Positions 11,672-24,133 of a DNA stretch of 64,000 bases are shown in pieces (the stretch's first letter is position 1; every line of letters begins with the position of its first letter). Both the position numbers and the translations under genes were made by a program. Source of the stretch: Alternaria dauci (taxonomy: Eukaryota; Ascomycota; Dothideomycetes; Pleosporales; Pleosporaceae). The stretch is taken from assembly GCF_042100115.1 (NCBI RefSeq), contig NC_091281.1:1116001-1180000 (forward strand), in the 5' to 3' direction. The notes under the pieces are model-generated. The model ran no database searches. It saw nothing but the letters and a program-made list of their open reading frames with translations, and had not been told where the DNA came from.

Positions 11672-12285
11672 TTAAATTGCCCTTTCGGCTATGGGCTGCC
11701 ACTGAGAGATTGGTTTGTCGGTGGGCACGAGGACCACCCTTCCACCTGCCCAACCACCCAGTTCCTTTTTCCCCTCGAAGTTGATGTCGAGTGTATCCAC
11801 TGATGCCAGGCCGGCTTCATCGACTTGGCCACAGTCGTGGCTGTAATGGTCAGCGGTGAAAGCGTTCAGGTTCGATGGACCTACTACATCAGGCTTAGAT
11901 GTGGCATATACTGCTCTTCAGCCCAAGCCATTGTGTTTGTCTCATCCTCGAACCCATCGACGTGTTTTCTACACTGTTGTGCTAGTTTCTTGATACCTAC
12001 GCCCTTCTCGCACTTGATGTACAGCTTCCGGAAGAAGACATCCTCGCTGCCTAGACGTTCGAATTTGATGTGTACGTCCTGTCTAGATGGTAGATCGAGC
12101 GATTCAAGCCAGGCCTGAGGGTCTGCTCCATACTTGGATGGGGATATCTCTGAAGTCAGAGTCACATGAGGAAGGAAGCGGTGGGGTGAGTTGAACTGTT
12201 TTGATGTCCTGTCGATAAGACGAGGAATAACTTCGTTCAAGGGATGGTCAGCTGGCGGGACTAGCCAAAGAGAGGAACCAGGCAT
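11672..12285 (-). CDS. CPD1: 2',3'-cyclic-nucleotide 3'-phosphodiesterase, 2H family
   Basis: Probably hydrolyses the ADP-ribose 1'',2''-cyclic phosphate left by tRNA splicing, as known for the yeast Cpd1 family. Two exons on the minus strand, 12285-11888 and 11840-11672, give 188 residues, the normal family size. The two catalytic His-x-Thr/Ser motifs are both visible: HVTL (residues 40-43) and HLSL (129-132). Family features LWLVPP at the N-terminus and GGRVVLVPTDKP near the C-terminus are also present. An in-frame TAG directly follows the first exon, so the intron (donor GTAGTA, acceptor TTACAG) is required for the C-terminal third. It ends about 150 bases from the convergent allergen-like gene. 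Confidence 0.85.
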
Positions 12286-12572
12286 TTTTGACTATTGTCT
12301 AGAATACCAGAGGAGGATGCAATGTCAAATCAAGCATGACGAGGGCACGAAATGCCCCGCACTGTGGTTGGCCGCTAACGCCACGTGGCTAGTGCCCGAG
12401 TCAGCCACACCCTGACGTCTGGAGCTGACTTGCACGTGAAAGTCCGCATCAAGTCCGACAGGCGTTCCCACATGCTCAAAGGCACTCCATCTCCGCAGAC
12501 GGGACGAATGAACATGCGACTATTGACACAGCGGCGCCGTCAGCCGATCACTATCCGAAATAGCTCTACGCC

Positions 12573-14544
12573 ATGAGTGAAGCGCTGAGCGTCGTGTCGA
12601 GGGCGCTGTGGAGCTTCCTCCTATGCTTCTTCGACGTGGCTTTCTTTTGGCAACGAGTGCGTCAGCTTCCCTCTGCTACTGAATGGCCGTCTTGGGCCAA
12701 TTGCTCCGTCTTCGGATAGAATGCTGATATGTTGAAGAGACTATACGCGTGGTGGGTGCAGAAGAGCCAGAGAGATCTGCTACTGGAAGCCATCGGGGAT
12801 GCGCGGCTGTTCGAGGAATGGGAGGCGGCCGCGTACAAGCTCGATGAGGTTCTCGACTACGACATGTGGTAAGCAGAACCCTCACGCAATTCTGGGTGGA
12901 GATGCTCACACCGGACAAATGCTGACAACGACGACATAGGCGACAGACCGCGATAAGCAAAGACTACGACCATCGCCTTATCCACCAACGTCTCTCCGCC
13001 ATCTACGAAGCTCAGGAGAACAATGACATCCTTGGCCTCATCAACCTTCTTCGCAGCGGGCTCGTTCGCAATCTTGGCAACATAACAGCGCCAAACCTGT
13101 ACAATCGCGCATACGCCGGCACGAAGCTGTTGATCGAAGACTACGTCACGCAAGTCGCATACGCCATCGAGAACCTCACTCAATACCCCACGTCGCGAAA
13201 CTCGGATACGGGCTTAACGAACCAGGCCAAACTGGATGTTCTCCATGACACAAGGCAGGCGTTTGGTAGATCCGTGTTGGTGTTGCAAGGCGGACAGGTC
13301 TTCGGCATGTGTCATCTTGGTGTTGTAAAAGCGCTCCATTTGCGTGGGTTGCTGCCCAGAATCATAGCCGGGACTGCTACCGGTGCTTTGATAGCGGCAC
13401 TGGTGGGTGTCCATACCGAGGATGAGCTATTGGAGTTCCTGACAGGCAATACGATTGACTTGACGGCGTTCACAAACCGTCCCTACAGGAAGGGCGCTGG
13501 AGGAACCGCCTGGATAGGCACGCTGATACGCCGCTCGAGACGATGGTGGAGAGAAGGACACTTTCTCGATGTTGGGGTCCTGGAAGATGTCCTGAGAGCA
13601 AACGTGGGAGACTTGACGTTTGAAGAAGCTTACACGAGGACGAAAAGAGTGCTGAATATCACCGTCACGACAGCTAGTGGTGGAGGAATACCGAACCTTC
13701 TGAACTACCTGACGGCTCCCAATGTCGTAAGTACTTCGTCCTCTCCCCATGTTCAAGCAGGAACTGACTCTCCTAGCTCATCTGGTCTGCAGCCCTTGCT
13801 TCCAATGCTACAGCCTCCTCAACTCTCTACCATTCTGTAACAATGATGTGCAAGGACGATGAAGGCAATATTGTCCCTTGGTCTCCAGCTTCGAAGACCA
13901 CTTTCCGCCCCTACACACACGCATCGTACCGAGACCGCGAGTCTCCCCTCCATCGCATCGGCGAGCTCTTCAACGTGAACCACTTCATTGTCTCGCAAGC
14001 CCGGCCCTACCTCGCACCTTTCCTACGCTCAGACTCACATCATCCCAATCCCAAACACGACGGCCGCTGGCGACTGAGTATGCCAATTCTGCGTCTTGTA
14101 GTTCTAGAAATTCAGCACAGGTTGCAACAACTCGATGAGCTGGGTCTGTTGCCCGCTTCCATCCGTCGTTTCCTCTTGGACGAAAACATCCCAGGCCCAA
14201 GTCTCACACTGGTGCCTGAACTTACTCCAAGCGACTTCTTCAAGCTGCTTGAGAATCCAACGAAAGAGGCGATTGACTATTGGATATTGAAGGGAGAGCG
14301 GAGTGTGTGGCCGGCGGTTACAGCGCTCAAGATTAGATGTGCGATTGAAGTGGAGTTGGATAGGGGATACCAGCTCGTGAGGAGGAGGAAGCCTTTTGAT
14401 CCCGTTCCGCCTGGCGGAGGCTTGAGGAAGAGCGGGAGCAGGGGGGATGTACAGACTGCCTACGGGTTCGAGGACGATGGGAGAGCAAGAGAGAAGAGAC
14501 ACAGAGCGAGGGCTGCGAGCTTTGGGGGGAACGGGTTCTCTTGA
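12573..14544 (+). CDS. Patatin-like (TGL-type) lipase-family protein with altered catalytic motifs
   Basis: Four exons: 12573-12656, 12720-12868, 12940-13726 and 13777-14544; phases close to give 595 residues. The arrangement matches the fungal TGL/patatin family: a hydrophobic N-terminal helix, then an HRLIHQRLSAIYEAQENND helical region. The glycine loop GGQVFGMCHLGVVKAL (about 195-210) follows, then the conserved ELFNVNHFIVSQARPYLAPF block (about 403-422). The nucleophile elbow, normally GxSxG, reads GTATG (222-226), with Thr225 in place of serine. The usual Asp-Gly motif of the catalytic aspartate appears to read DRE (392-394). It may therefore be a non-catalytic or threonine-using member acting at lipid droplets or membranes. 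The tail is basic and low complexity. Family assignment is firm; activity is doubtful. Confidence 0.85.
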
Positions 14545-15070
14545 GCAAGCATGAAGATGCTCGGTTTTGATGCGTTGTACCTTGGTTACAGATGTCATGT
14601 GAAGACACGCGCAGTACTCTACGTTTACGCACTATGAAACAGAAATCGTGTCTGTCTTCAGAGCAGATTATCAGCATGCACAGTGCGAAGAGAACAAGCT
14701 TTTTTGTACTTTGATTTATCGTTTCCTTCTTGTTTCATGGCCGCTGACTGTACCTAGAGTGATAGAGTGGGCTCCATGGAAGCATTGCATTAGCCGTACC
14801 ATTCTAGACATAGTGTCATGTCTTGTGTGAGGAATGTTTTCCGCTCTCAGCCCTACCCGCTCTTGAGTGGACCTGTATCGCGTCATTAACGCTAAAAGAA
14901 TTCGATGTTTCTCAACAGCCCCAAGATCGCGTTTGAAATACTAATCGTCCACTGACCTGTCGATCGTCGGCATAAAACACCTTCACCCTACAGCAAACTT
15001 CGTTAGGATCTGCTTTGTCTCAATTCCTCGTCTACCCCGCCAGTTCTGAACCTTCATCACAGCTTCCAAC
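14545..15070. other. Intergenic region
   Basis: Spacer of about 530 bases between two plus-strand genes. The last 100 bases before 15071 are pyrimidine- and CA-rich, like a fungal leader. Nothing else was recognised. Confidence 0.4.
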
Positions 15071-15827
15071 ATGTCAACGTGAGCCCCGCCATAACTACCC
15101 CGCGTCAACGCGCAGTGCAGAGAACACGAACTGACCAACTGAACAGCAACATCACATGGCACCCCTCGCTGTCGCGCGACGAGCGCAACACATATCGCAA
15201 GCAGAAAGGCTTCACCATCTGGTTCACCGGACTATCTGCATCTGGCAAGTCGACCATTGCGACAGCACTTGAGCAGCATCTCCTCCACCTCGGATTCGCG
15301 GCATACCGCCTTGATGGCGACAATGTCCGATTTGGACTGAACAAGGACCTTGGATTCAGCGAGAAGGACCGAAACGAGAACATCCGAAGAATTGCTGAGG
15401 TACGACGTTCTGCACACAACACAACTAAGAGAGACCTTGCCAGCTAACACCTCTCTCTCTACAGGTCGCCAAGCTCTTCGCCGACTCGTCCACAATCGCC
15501 ATCACATCCTTCATCTCTCCCTTCAAAGCCGACCGCAAGCAGGCTCGCGAACTACACGCTGTAACCACCGGCTCAGACTCCCCGTTGGCCTTTGTCGAGG
15601 TCTTTGTCGACCTACCACTCGAAGTCGCCGAGGCGCGCGATCCAAAAGGTCTCTACAAGATGGCAAGGGAAGGCAAGATTCCAGAATTCACTGGTATCAG
15701 CTCGCCGTACGAGGCACCTGAGAACGCCGAGATTCACATCAGGAGCGACCAGAAGAGTGTTGAGGACAGTGTTAAGGAGATTGTCGAGTACCTGCAGAGC
15801 AAGGGCTTGTTGGAGCTCCAGAAGTAG
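15071..15827 (+). CDS. Adenylylsulfate (APS) kinase
   Basis: Phosphorylates APS to PAPS with ATP in cytosolic sulfate assimilation (yeast Met14, Aspergillus sD family). Exons are 15071-15078 (only 8 nt, ATG TCA AC), 15147-15399 and 15465-15827, giving 207 residues, close to the usual 200. The P-loop is GLSASGKST at residues 31-39. The APS-binding [20 protein letters not shown] and the motif [13 protein letters not shown] follow. So does [20 protein letters not shown], which is typical of APS kinases. The tiny first exon is chosen because the second exon has no ATG before its conserved start (NITWHPSLS), and joining the two gives the standard N-terminus. It stands alone, with no sulfur genes adjacent. 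Confidence 0.95.
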
Positions 15828-17848
15828 GTCTCTAGATGGAGGGATAACAAGGCTTGAAGCGACCTAGGATCACGAAAGCTCCATCGCTGGCTGAATTGAA
15901 TACATAATTGAACAAGAGTGGCAAACTCTTACGTCGATGTACAAAGGATGATCGAATCTGACCATGACTTTCGCAACCCATCACGTCTCTTCACACGGAT
16001 CAGGATAGTTACAGACACTAACTTTCAAGTACCATGTAGACTTTGTACGCAAGAAACAACCATGCAATAGTCTCTCCCCAAGGGGTCGAGAGCCCTGAGA
16101 AGCTATTTCGCTAGCCGCCCGACGCGCGCATACCGTAGTTGCATTAAACTTTACAGCTATATACAGAGCGCGTACTCTGCTCGCTCAGATTACTGCATCA
16201 GTCTGTTCAAGCAAGTTTGGAGTCATACTGGGATGTGTAGAGCAAGGAATTTCCAATAATTGATACGGCACAGTTGCAGTCAACGTTAACGATCCTGATC
16301 GCACTCCATGCCGCGATGGCGAACCCACCTGGTCCCTGTATGGAGGAACGAAACCCGAGTGGTCGGCTCTGGAACCGAATAGCGTGTCCCGCATGCTGTT
16401 GAATTCGAGACTCTGTATAGCCATGTCAAGGAACGTTGCGTGTCACATGGAATATTATCGAAACAAACACCATCGGACAGACACCACCGGGCAGATCTGA
16501 GTCCGTTCGAGACGTGAGATCCAATCCAAACCCAGCAACATTTAGATTGGCTTATTCTATGATCGCGCAACATGCTAGCATCATGTCCAGGCGCACGTCC
16601 ACCAACCCTTTTCTCCGTCATCCATCCCCCGGGGCGGACCTAGAATCCAACGGCTATCGCAGTCATCAGCCCGCGAAGGCAGAAGAACAATCTCGGGATT
16701 CGACCTTGCAGGAAATGCCATAGCACCTAAATTTACCTCCGAGGACGGTGGGACATCGGCATCCTTCGCCCAATCAGCAGCCTAAATCGAACACGAAAAA
16801 GTCCAAAAAATCCTACAAAATATCATCTCCGCCGCCAATGTAGATTAATTTGACAACCATTGGCACCGGTATATCAACCCGATATTTTGCGCGCGACTCC
16901 ACATGTGGTGCTATATGTGAAATGGCGCTAGTATCTCAATGATGGCGCGTTGCGTCTCGCTTTAGCGATCATGATCCTCGATTCTAGTTCTAATATCTTC
17001 GACTCCGTGGGATGCCGTGTTTGCCACTCAGCCATTCCCCCATATTTTCGCGGACTTGGGGTATGCGATGGGAATGGCGTGGGAGAGAACCTTAGTCAAG
17101 CTACGCGAGGGAGCTGGGTGGACCTAGCACAGCTATACATAATCAAGGGGACGCTGTGTCATTGCGAACTGGGGATCCTTGTGACTGACTGCCCTTCCTA
17201 TCGGTATCGGTATCGGCCCCGGTCTTGGTCGGTATCTCAAGGTTGGTTTTCATAATGTTGACGTTGACGATAGAAATTGCGACGGCTGGTAATGTGGGGC
17301 GGTAGGATAATGGTAGAGGGCGTCACGGCTCGGTAGCGGGACGATGGACACCGGTCTGCTGTACACGTGTTTGACGACCTGCATGACAGCAGACCATAGA
17401 ACCAAAGTGACCAAAAGAAAAGCAAGACTGCTGATGCGACTTGAAACACTGGTACAGCGTTGACGGCCGTAACCGGTGGCGTATGGCGTATACGTGCATG
17501 GAAGAAGCAATCATAGCCGGGCCGAAGGATGACGAATCAGGGAAAGCAAGTATACAAGCAGGGTACCGTTCCGATTGGGGTAGGAGGGGAAGAAGGACCC
17601 TGGTCATTAGTGGCTGGAAAGAGTATTGGAAAGTTGGAAATGGGACGATGGTGCTGCTCGAAGAGGGAGAATCAATGTGATTGTGATGACATGGGCGCAA
17701 AGCGCTTCTGCGACAAAAGGAATTACTCCAATCGTCCATCTGCCTGCCGTTTGTGGTTCCATGCCTGTATCTGCTTGCCAACGTTACGTATCCTTAATGC
17801 TGACTAGGGTGGATTACTTTCTGGTAGCTGCACTTCTCGGTCCGCAAA
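15828..17848. other. 2-kb convergent intergenic region
   Basis: Lies between the APS kinase and BCD1 3' ends. It holds only short unrelated frames. A tiny TATCGG tandem (three units, about 17200-17216) was noted. No gene could be supported. Confidence 0.4.
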
Positions 17849-19237
17849 TCACAAGCTTCCGCCTAGATCCTGCTTGAGGACGTCTAGTATCTTCTTACCA
17901 TCGACATCCTCGCTACCTTTGTCGTCTACCTGTACACTACCGTCACCTTCTTTCAGGCGTTGCAAAATCTCAGGATCGAGCTCCTTCATCATCTCGTCAA
18001 ATTCTTTCTGTTGCTCCCCCTCCAACAAGGCGTATTCTTTTTCCAGCATAAAATCGTCAGGCAACTTTTCCATCTCAACAGGGAATACATGGATGGTTGG
18101 AAATTCAAGGATAGTGCGCCCATGCAAGCTTTCGCCTAGGGTGAGAGAGGGATCTAGAGGTATGAGGACGTGGCGGTTTGTGCTAGTGCGTGGCTTTAGC
18201 AGAAAAACCCTGTGTTGCACATCGCCCATGGATTGGGTGCTTGGTTCATCGTCGCGATTGTGTCGAGTAGGTGTGTCTGCCATGTCCGCGTGTCTTTTGG
18301 ATGGACGTTCCTTTTGCTCTGGAGCAAGGGTTCCTCGTGCGGGGGGGATTACCTCTGGCTCCGCATTGTTGACCTGATCCGCTGAAGCGGGCGCAACGTC
18401 GTCCTGCGGTTGTGGCGTAGATTTTGTTGGAGAACCTTCATGCTGAGGGGCTTCGCTGTTCAGCTTTCTTTTCTTACTTGTACCGTCTGTGCCATGTTGT
18501 GCGAAGGGCAGTGCATCCTTTATCGATTGCGTAGAGGATGTCTCAGTAATCACACGTTTCTTGGTTTCATCAAACCATTCAACAGTCCATACTATGTTAC
18601 GCGAAGCCTTTCTGAACACGGAGATCAGCAGTGTCATATGAGCATGGTAATGCCGGGAGACTTACTTTGTAGCAGACATGTGTGACTTATTCTCCTTTTG
18701 TCTACTCATGCCTTTTGGCGCCTGGATGATCTTGACGCCGGCAGCATGTTCGAGCTTGCTGTACGAGACGCCTGCTCGCTGGCGGCTAGATAGACCATTT
18801 TGAGGAGTGCTCTCCGCTGTGGCGCCTGCAACCCTCTCTGCCTTTTGAAGGTTACGTTCTATACCCGAAAGGAAATTGTAGTCGTGATCAATACCCTTTG
18901 GAGTTACCAGATCAGACTTCTTGACAAACTTTGTTGGGTCTCGCTTGCCTGAGCATTGCGCATTCTGTTGATGGCGCTTGTAGCATGGCAGCGAGCATGT
19001 ACGTGCGCTGCACCCAGGACATTTGTATTTGGACTTGTTGCTATGACTAATTGGATGTTAGCTTTCTGTCCGGTCTCGGTTTTGTTGTGTTGGCTGATGT
19101 CACGGGAAAGCAGAGCAGAAACCAGGTCGATTACCAGTGACTATGGACTTCTCCGAGGTATTACCCGTAGTACGGGGGGAATCCAGCTAGACATACCATA
19201 TGCTGCATAGTTCATTGAGCGACATTGCATCTGTCAT
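17849..19237 (-). CDS. BCD1: Box C/D snoRNP assembly factor Bcd1 (HIT zinc finger)
   Basis: Nuclear factor needed for box C/D snoRNA accumulation; its family binds Rvb1/Rvb2 and Nop58 during snoRNP assembly. Exons on the minus strand are 19237-19197, 19046-18666 and 18611-17849; phases close to give 394 residues. The zf-HIT domain is at residues 11-50: LCSIC, then YKCPGCSARTCSLPCYKRHQ, then a QC pair. The first intron splits the second Cys codon of the first CxxC, so the finger is only complete after splicing. After the finger comes KRDPTKFVKKSDL, typical of Bcd1. The middle is low complexity and the C-terminal domain contains RVFLLKPRTSTNRHVLIPLD. The start at 19237 precedes a second in-frame ATG by four codons. 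Confidence 0.9.
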
Positions 19238-21219
19238 ATCGCGCAAACAGTGGAGACGAGTAACGTGATATTAGATCGCCAATACCTAGGCCGTCAGATC
19301 TAGCCGACGGGAAGTCACTTTCACACCTAGGGCTGCGGAGAAGCCGTAGGCGTGAACAGGCGCAGAGAAGGTCTAGCGGTATGTGCTGTTGACGGATGCG
19401 ACGCGTGTTGTGGCGTGTGAGGCAATGACGGGTCGCGAGGCAAAGTTTCGTGCATGGGCGTTGTGGCTGAAGTCAGATATCGTCCCGGCTGAAGATGCTA
19501 CGGCTGGCACCAGAATGCAAATCTACCGTGGTGATAACCTCGCAGATCTGCGTGGTAAGCAATTTCGCAACGTTGCTTGGATGGAAGCTGCACGCAAGAC
19601 TGCAGATGGTGGCAGCTGTGAAAGTTTGTGCGGTTTGGACTAGCGCGAGATCCAAAAACTCTGTCCGCTGCTCGTCCCTCGTCTAGTGCAGATCTATCGC
19701 GACGCTTTCCACCCTCTCGGTCACTGTATCTCTACGCGCAAACCTCCCATAAACACACAAATTTGCGACTTGTCTGTGGCCTTTCAACGAACCATGGCCG
19801 GAGCAGTCGCACGCCGCCAGCGCACTCGCCAGGCTTCGGTCGACTGGGAATCCTTTCCTTAAGTGCGTCGGAGTATTCTCCACGTCAAATTACGTCGAGG
19901 TGCACCAGGCGCAGATCAAACCGACGTCGACAGCGCCGATTTATGCGCTTACGCTCGTTTGCTGCTGTTGAGAGGCAATCGAGTCGTTCTCGTCGTGTCC
20001 GGCTGCAGCCAGTCCTGTCCTTGTTTGCGTGACCGATCTTGGGCGAAGGCGCCCGATTTGCCAGATAACATTACTGCCCGGTGTTTCAGCCTCACGAATT
20101 GCAGCTGCTCTCGCAAACCTCAGCAGACAACAATGTCTGGCTCTCGAGGGTCCACTGCACGCGAGACTACTGTGTGTACGTGGCCACCATCTTTACCGGA
20201 CTGTGGAGCCGATCGAGTATCTGGTCGACAACTCGACGGTCCATTTTAGACGCAACTCTCCTGCAGAAAGGGCCTGCCGCCTGCCAGCTCCCACGCAGGA
20301 CCAAACGTGCCTGGGGGGCCTGAAAGCGATCTTCATGTATCGCGCCCTGGGCAGCGACCGATAGCCACCGGCCGTCAGGGGTATGGCTCGCCAATTTTTA
20401 AGCACTTCCATTCGCGGTCCGTCCGAGCTGCAAGTGCGGGAACTCTGCTCATGCATGCTGCTGCTGCGAGAATGCACGCTGCAGACGTGCTCATCGTGCA
20501 CAAGGCTTGCGAATGATTCGAATCCATCCCAATGCGGTATTCAGCATAAGACCATTCCACACGGCGCTATTGCCACCAGCGGGGGTTCTCTTCTGAGGCC
20601 GCTGCACGCTCTCGCTGACCGAGTCGTGGTACCAGAGCTTTGGGTGCTTGACGTGGCCGCAGAAACACTCACAGCATGTGCCATGAGAGAAGTCACAACA
20701 ATGTACTTTGTATCGCCCGTCTCTTTGATTGCGGCCCTTGCTACCGTCGCGCCGCTTGAGGAAGTCGAGTGAGCCGTTATTCAGGAAGAGCGCCCCTGAC
20801 AGCGCCGTGCACCGTGCCCTGAGACGGACCCTGCGAAGGAGCAGGGATATGCTTCTCATTTCCTCGAACCGAAACTTGTGAAAGCCACCCATGCTAGTCT
20901 CCGGGTCGTTCAACCCCCAGCATCCAGTCCGCGCGCTGCGGCAGAGCTCCCCAAAAGCCATCATTCCCCCTTGCTGCTATCCTCCTCTACTGCCCGCAGC
21001 AAGGTGACCTCGGAGCTTTCAATTGACGGAGTGCGTAAAAGTACTCACAGTCCGCTCTCTCTTGTCCTCGCGGGTTGCCTATCCGACTCCTCCACGCATA
21101 GCCTCATGTGTTTACAGTTATTACTGTCATAATAATTACTGGATTCTTCCGCCTGCCGCTCCCTACAACCATACCCGAACGGCCAAATCGACAGGACCGA
21201 CGTCGACGAACCCGCCAAT
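19238..21219. other. 2-kb divergent intergenic region
   Basis: Separates BCD1 and the DENN-domain gene, which point away from each other. Frames of up to 157 codons on the minus strand (20491-20964) include a short cysteine cluster but no recognisable domain. I treat the region as promoter and leader sequence. Confidence 0.4.
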
Positions 21220-24133
21220 ATGGCCCCTTCTTTAAGTTTGCGACCTCGTACTGGCGCCAGTGAGCGTCCTCCCACAAGAGACAATGCCGACCACAGCCTC
21301 ATCATCCCAAGCCGGACTTCGTCGCTTCATTCGAGGATCACCCAGCCGCTTCCGTCGACTCTAAACGTCAAGCAGGGCGCGAGGAGCCCAAAGACTCTTA
21401 CCCATGCCTACATGGTGTGCGGTGTTGGACGGGAGCCGTCGCAATGGGTGAAGGCGCCTGCGCCATCTCAGGGCAAGATTGGGCACATGAAGGGTGCAGT
21501 GGGTACCTTCTGGCTTCCCGAGATCTTGGGCAGCAGCCCAAGATTAGAGCAAGACAATGATATCGCGAGATCTCTGCATGCAGCTATGCGAGTATGTTCA
21601 TACAACACGGCCATTGTTGCCATCCTACTGACTGATGTTACAGGCATGTTTCCCTCACGATGTCGAGATTTGCACTGGCAGGAGCCAGCCGCACTGCGTT
21701 CACCATTCTTTCGTTCTACAACAAGATTCTTCGCACACTCTCTACGGCATTGCACTGCGCGTCTGGTCTCGCGCTGATGAGAAGAGGGCTGAGACTATCC
21801 GGGACCTTCGCAAGCGAATCGAGCCCGACTTTTTCGATAACCCAGATGAGACATACTGGATTCCATACTGCCTCAGTTTCCTCTCCCGATACCCTTTGTA
21901 CAACTTGCTCGGCGACTACTTGCGCGGTATGTGGATTCACTGGAACAAGGCTACAAACCTGTTCCACGCCGAAGAGGTGTCGCGTATTCTCAGCTTCCCT
22001 GCCCCTCGCCTGAACGACCTGGTTCGAATCGACATGAAGGACTATGCGCTGTGCTACCAGTTCCCGTCCTCGCCTACTGGGTTCCAAAATTTCGCCATGT
22101 GGCCGCTCTTCACGTGTTTGTCAATCCCCAACATCGTGGGTGTGATAGAGGCTGCTGTATCACCAACACGACGAATCATTTTCACCAGCCATTACCCCGC
22201 GATGCTCACGATTGCAGCCGAGACTATCCGCTTCTGCGTGAGGGTTTACGAGTGGAGCGGTCTGTACGTACCCGTCGTCCATGCGCGTCACGTCAAAGAT
22301 TTGGTCCAAGAGCCGGGCCCATACATTCTGGGTGTAACCTCAGAATGCCGGTCGCTTTTTACAGCTCCAACAGATGCACTTGTCGTCGACTTGGACCGCA
22401 ACTTCGTCCTGACCTCCAGCCCGCCGACCGCCCTAACGGCGGGCCAGAGGACCAAGATGATCCAACGTCTGACACAGGCTCTCAATGGTGAAGTGTCACC
22501 GACTGGTGTTCCTCAGCATCTGCGATCAGCGTATGGCGGTGGCAAGCTCATCCCCGCAGGCCAAATTATCGTGATGCGTGGCGAGGTTGAGAGCATCCAG
22601 GACCCCGACTGGTGGACCCAAGATGCGGTTATGTCGGTTATGGATCATGTGTGCGAGAAATTGGTATGTACCCAGCCGCGCGAATACACATCTGCCCACA
22701 TACTAATACCACCCAAGGGCCGGAACACTGGAGTTAAGGCCATATTTGGAGGCTCCGTCAAGAAGCCATTGATGACCAAGGTGTCGATGCGCCATTTGAA
22801 CGAGATTGTCCGCGAGCGCAACCAATACTCGCGTGACGCACAAGAAGCCTGGACAGACTTCATCAACCTCAAGCAACGCTTGGACAGCGAGCTTGGTAAG
22901 GTCACGAAGCGGAACAACTTCTTGGTCGAGGAGCTCGAGAGCTGGAAGCAGCAATTCCTCAAGTTTCAGGCTTTCGCCGAGCAGCTCACCAAGGAGACCC
23001 AAGATCTCAAGGTCAAAATCGAGAACCACAAGCGTGAGAACCGCCGCCTCACCAGTCTCATTGATCAACAGAAGGACGACGCCGCAAGACTTACCGTCCG
23101 GCTGTCTGGCACTGAGAAGCAGCGTGATGATGCTCTCGAGGCGCTTGTGCTTCAACAAGAGATCGCTGAGGAGCTTGAGCGTGAGAGGAAGAAGAACAAG
23201 AAGGAGCTCGCTGCTCTACAGCACACCAACGGTGCCATCATGCGCCAAAGAGACGAAACGCAACGTGTTGTGCTTCACCTTCGTGCCCTCATTGAGGGCC
23301 AAACCCACCACATGGAGCACATTGTCAAGTCGCTCAACCAGGACGACATGTCAAATTACATGGATGCCGGCTTTGAGGATGTTCCCGAGGAGGACGAGGA
23401 TGAGTTCGAGGATGCTGAGACACAGGCTCAAACTCCAAGCCGCAGGTCCATCAAGGACAAGTCTGAGGTTGGTACTATCCGCGGCGTAGCCGGTGTTGAG
23501 AGCCGTCAGGAATCAAGAGCAAGCACTGCACAAGGCAAGCATCTCGACGGTGAGGACGTAACACCTGACATGGAGCAGCGATTATTCAACAACCCCGCAC
23601 GCAACTCCAAGCGCTTCTCAAACCAGTCCATGGTTGACGTTGCCGACCGTGTCCTTCGCGACAAGACCGACGCGATCGCCTACATCATTCGCAACATCTC
23701 TGAACAGTGTGCTGCAGCTGTAGAGGGCCTTCAGCTCGCCCAGCGTGCTGACACGGAAGATGACAACCACAGTGACCGTCGTAGCAGCGTCGGCCAGATG
23801 TCTTCAGCTGGAGGCCGCGCGCAGTCAACCATTGGCAGCGAGTACGGCGATGAGGACAACATGCTCCGCCCCAACCGAGGCTCAAGCATTCCTCCAACTC
23901 CTGACCTAAGCCACAGGTCTAGCACCTCCATGTCTATGGCCAGTGCCAGCACAACACCAGACCGCCACAGCTTACAGCACCGATCGCACGACATTCCCGT
24001 CGTGCCAACTCGTATCATCGAAGACGATGATGATGTGGATGGCAACGATGTCCACGCTGACATGATACCCGTGTCCAAGTACGCGACACCACTCCAGCGA
24101 CCCAACACTGCTGTACGCCACAATCTGCGATGA
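21220..24133 (+). CDS. DENN-domain protein with C-terminal coiled coil (935 aa)
   Basis: DENN domains act mainly as GDP/GTP exchange factors for Rab GTPases in membrane traffic. Exons are 21220-21591, 21644-22663 and 22718-24133. The split DENN module spans about residues 60-470. The upstream part contains YMVCGVGREPSQW. The core contains HHSFVLQQDSSHTLYGIALR, then YPLYNLLGDYLRGMW. The downstream part contains the IIFTSHYPAML strand and the DALVVDLDRNFV block. Residues about 495-665 form a long coiled coil, followed by an acidic patch (VPEEDEDEFEDAE) and a Ser-rich tail. Which Rab it serves cannot be told. The second intron (22664-22717) is 54 nt, in frame and stop-free, with a TACTAAT branch site, so retention would add 18 residues. 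Upstream start codons were not excluded. Confidence 0.85.

Noticed and set aside
20505..20540. TTCGAATCC-like string resembling a tRNA T-loop
   Set aside because: No flanking 5-bp stem, no D-arm or anticodon arm, and no acceptor stem could be folded.
20491..20964. 157-codon minus-strand frame with a cysteine cluster, possible small zinc protein
   Set aside because: Cysteine spacing fits no finger I know, and the rest of the frame is unlike protein. It lies in the BCD1/DENN promoter region.
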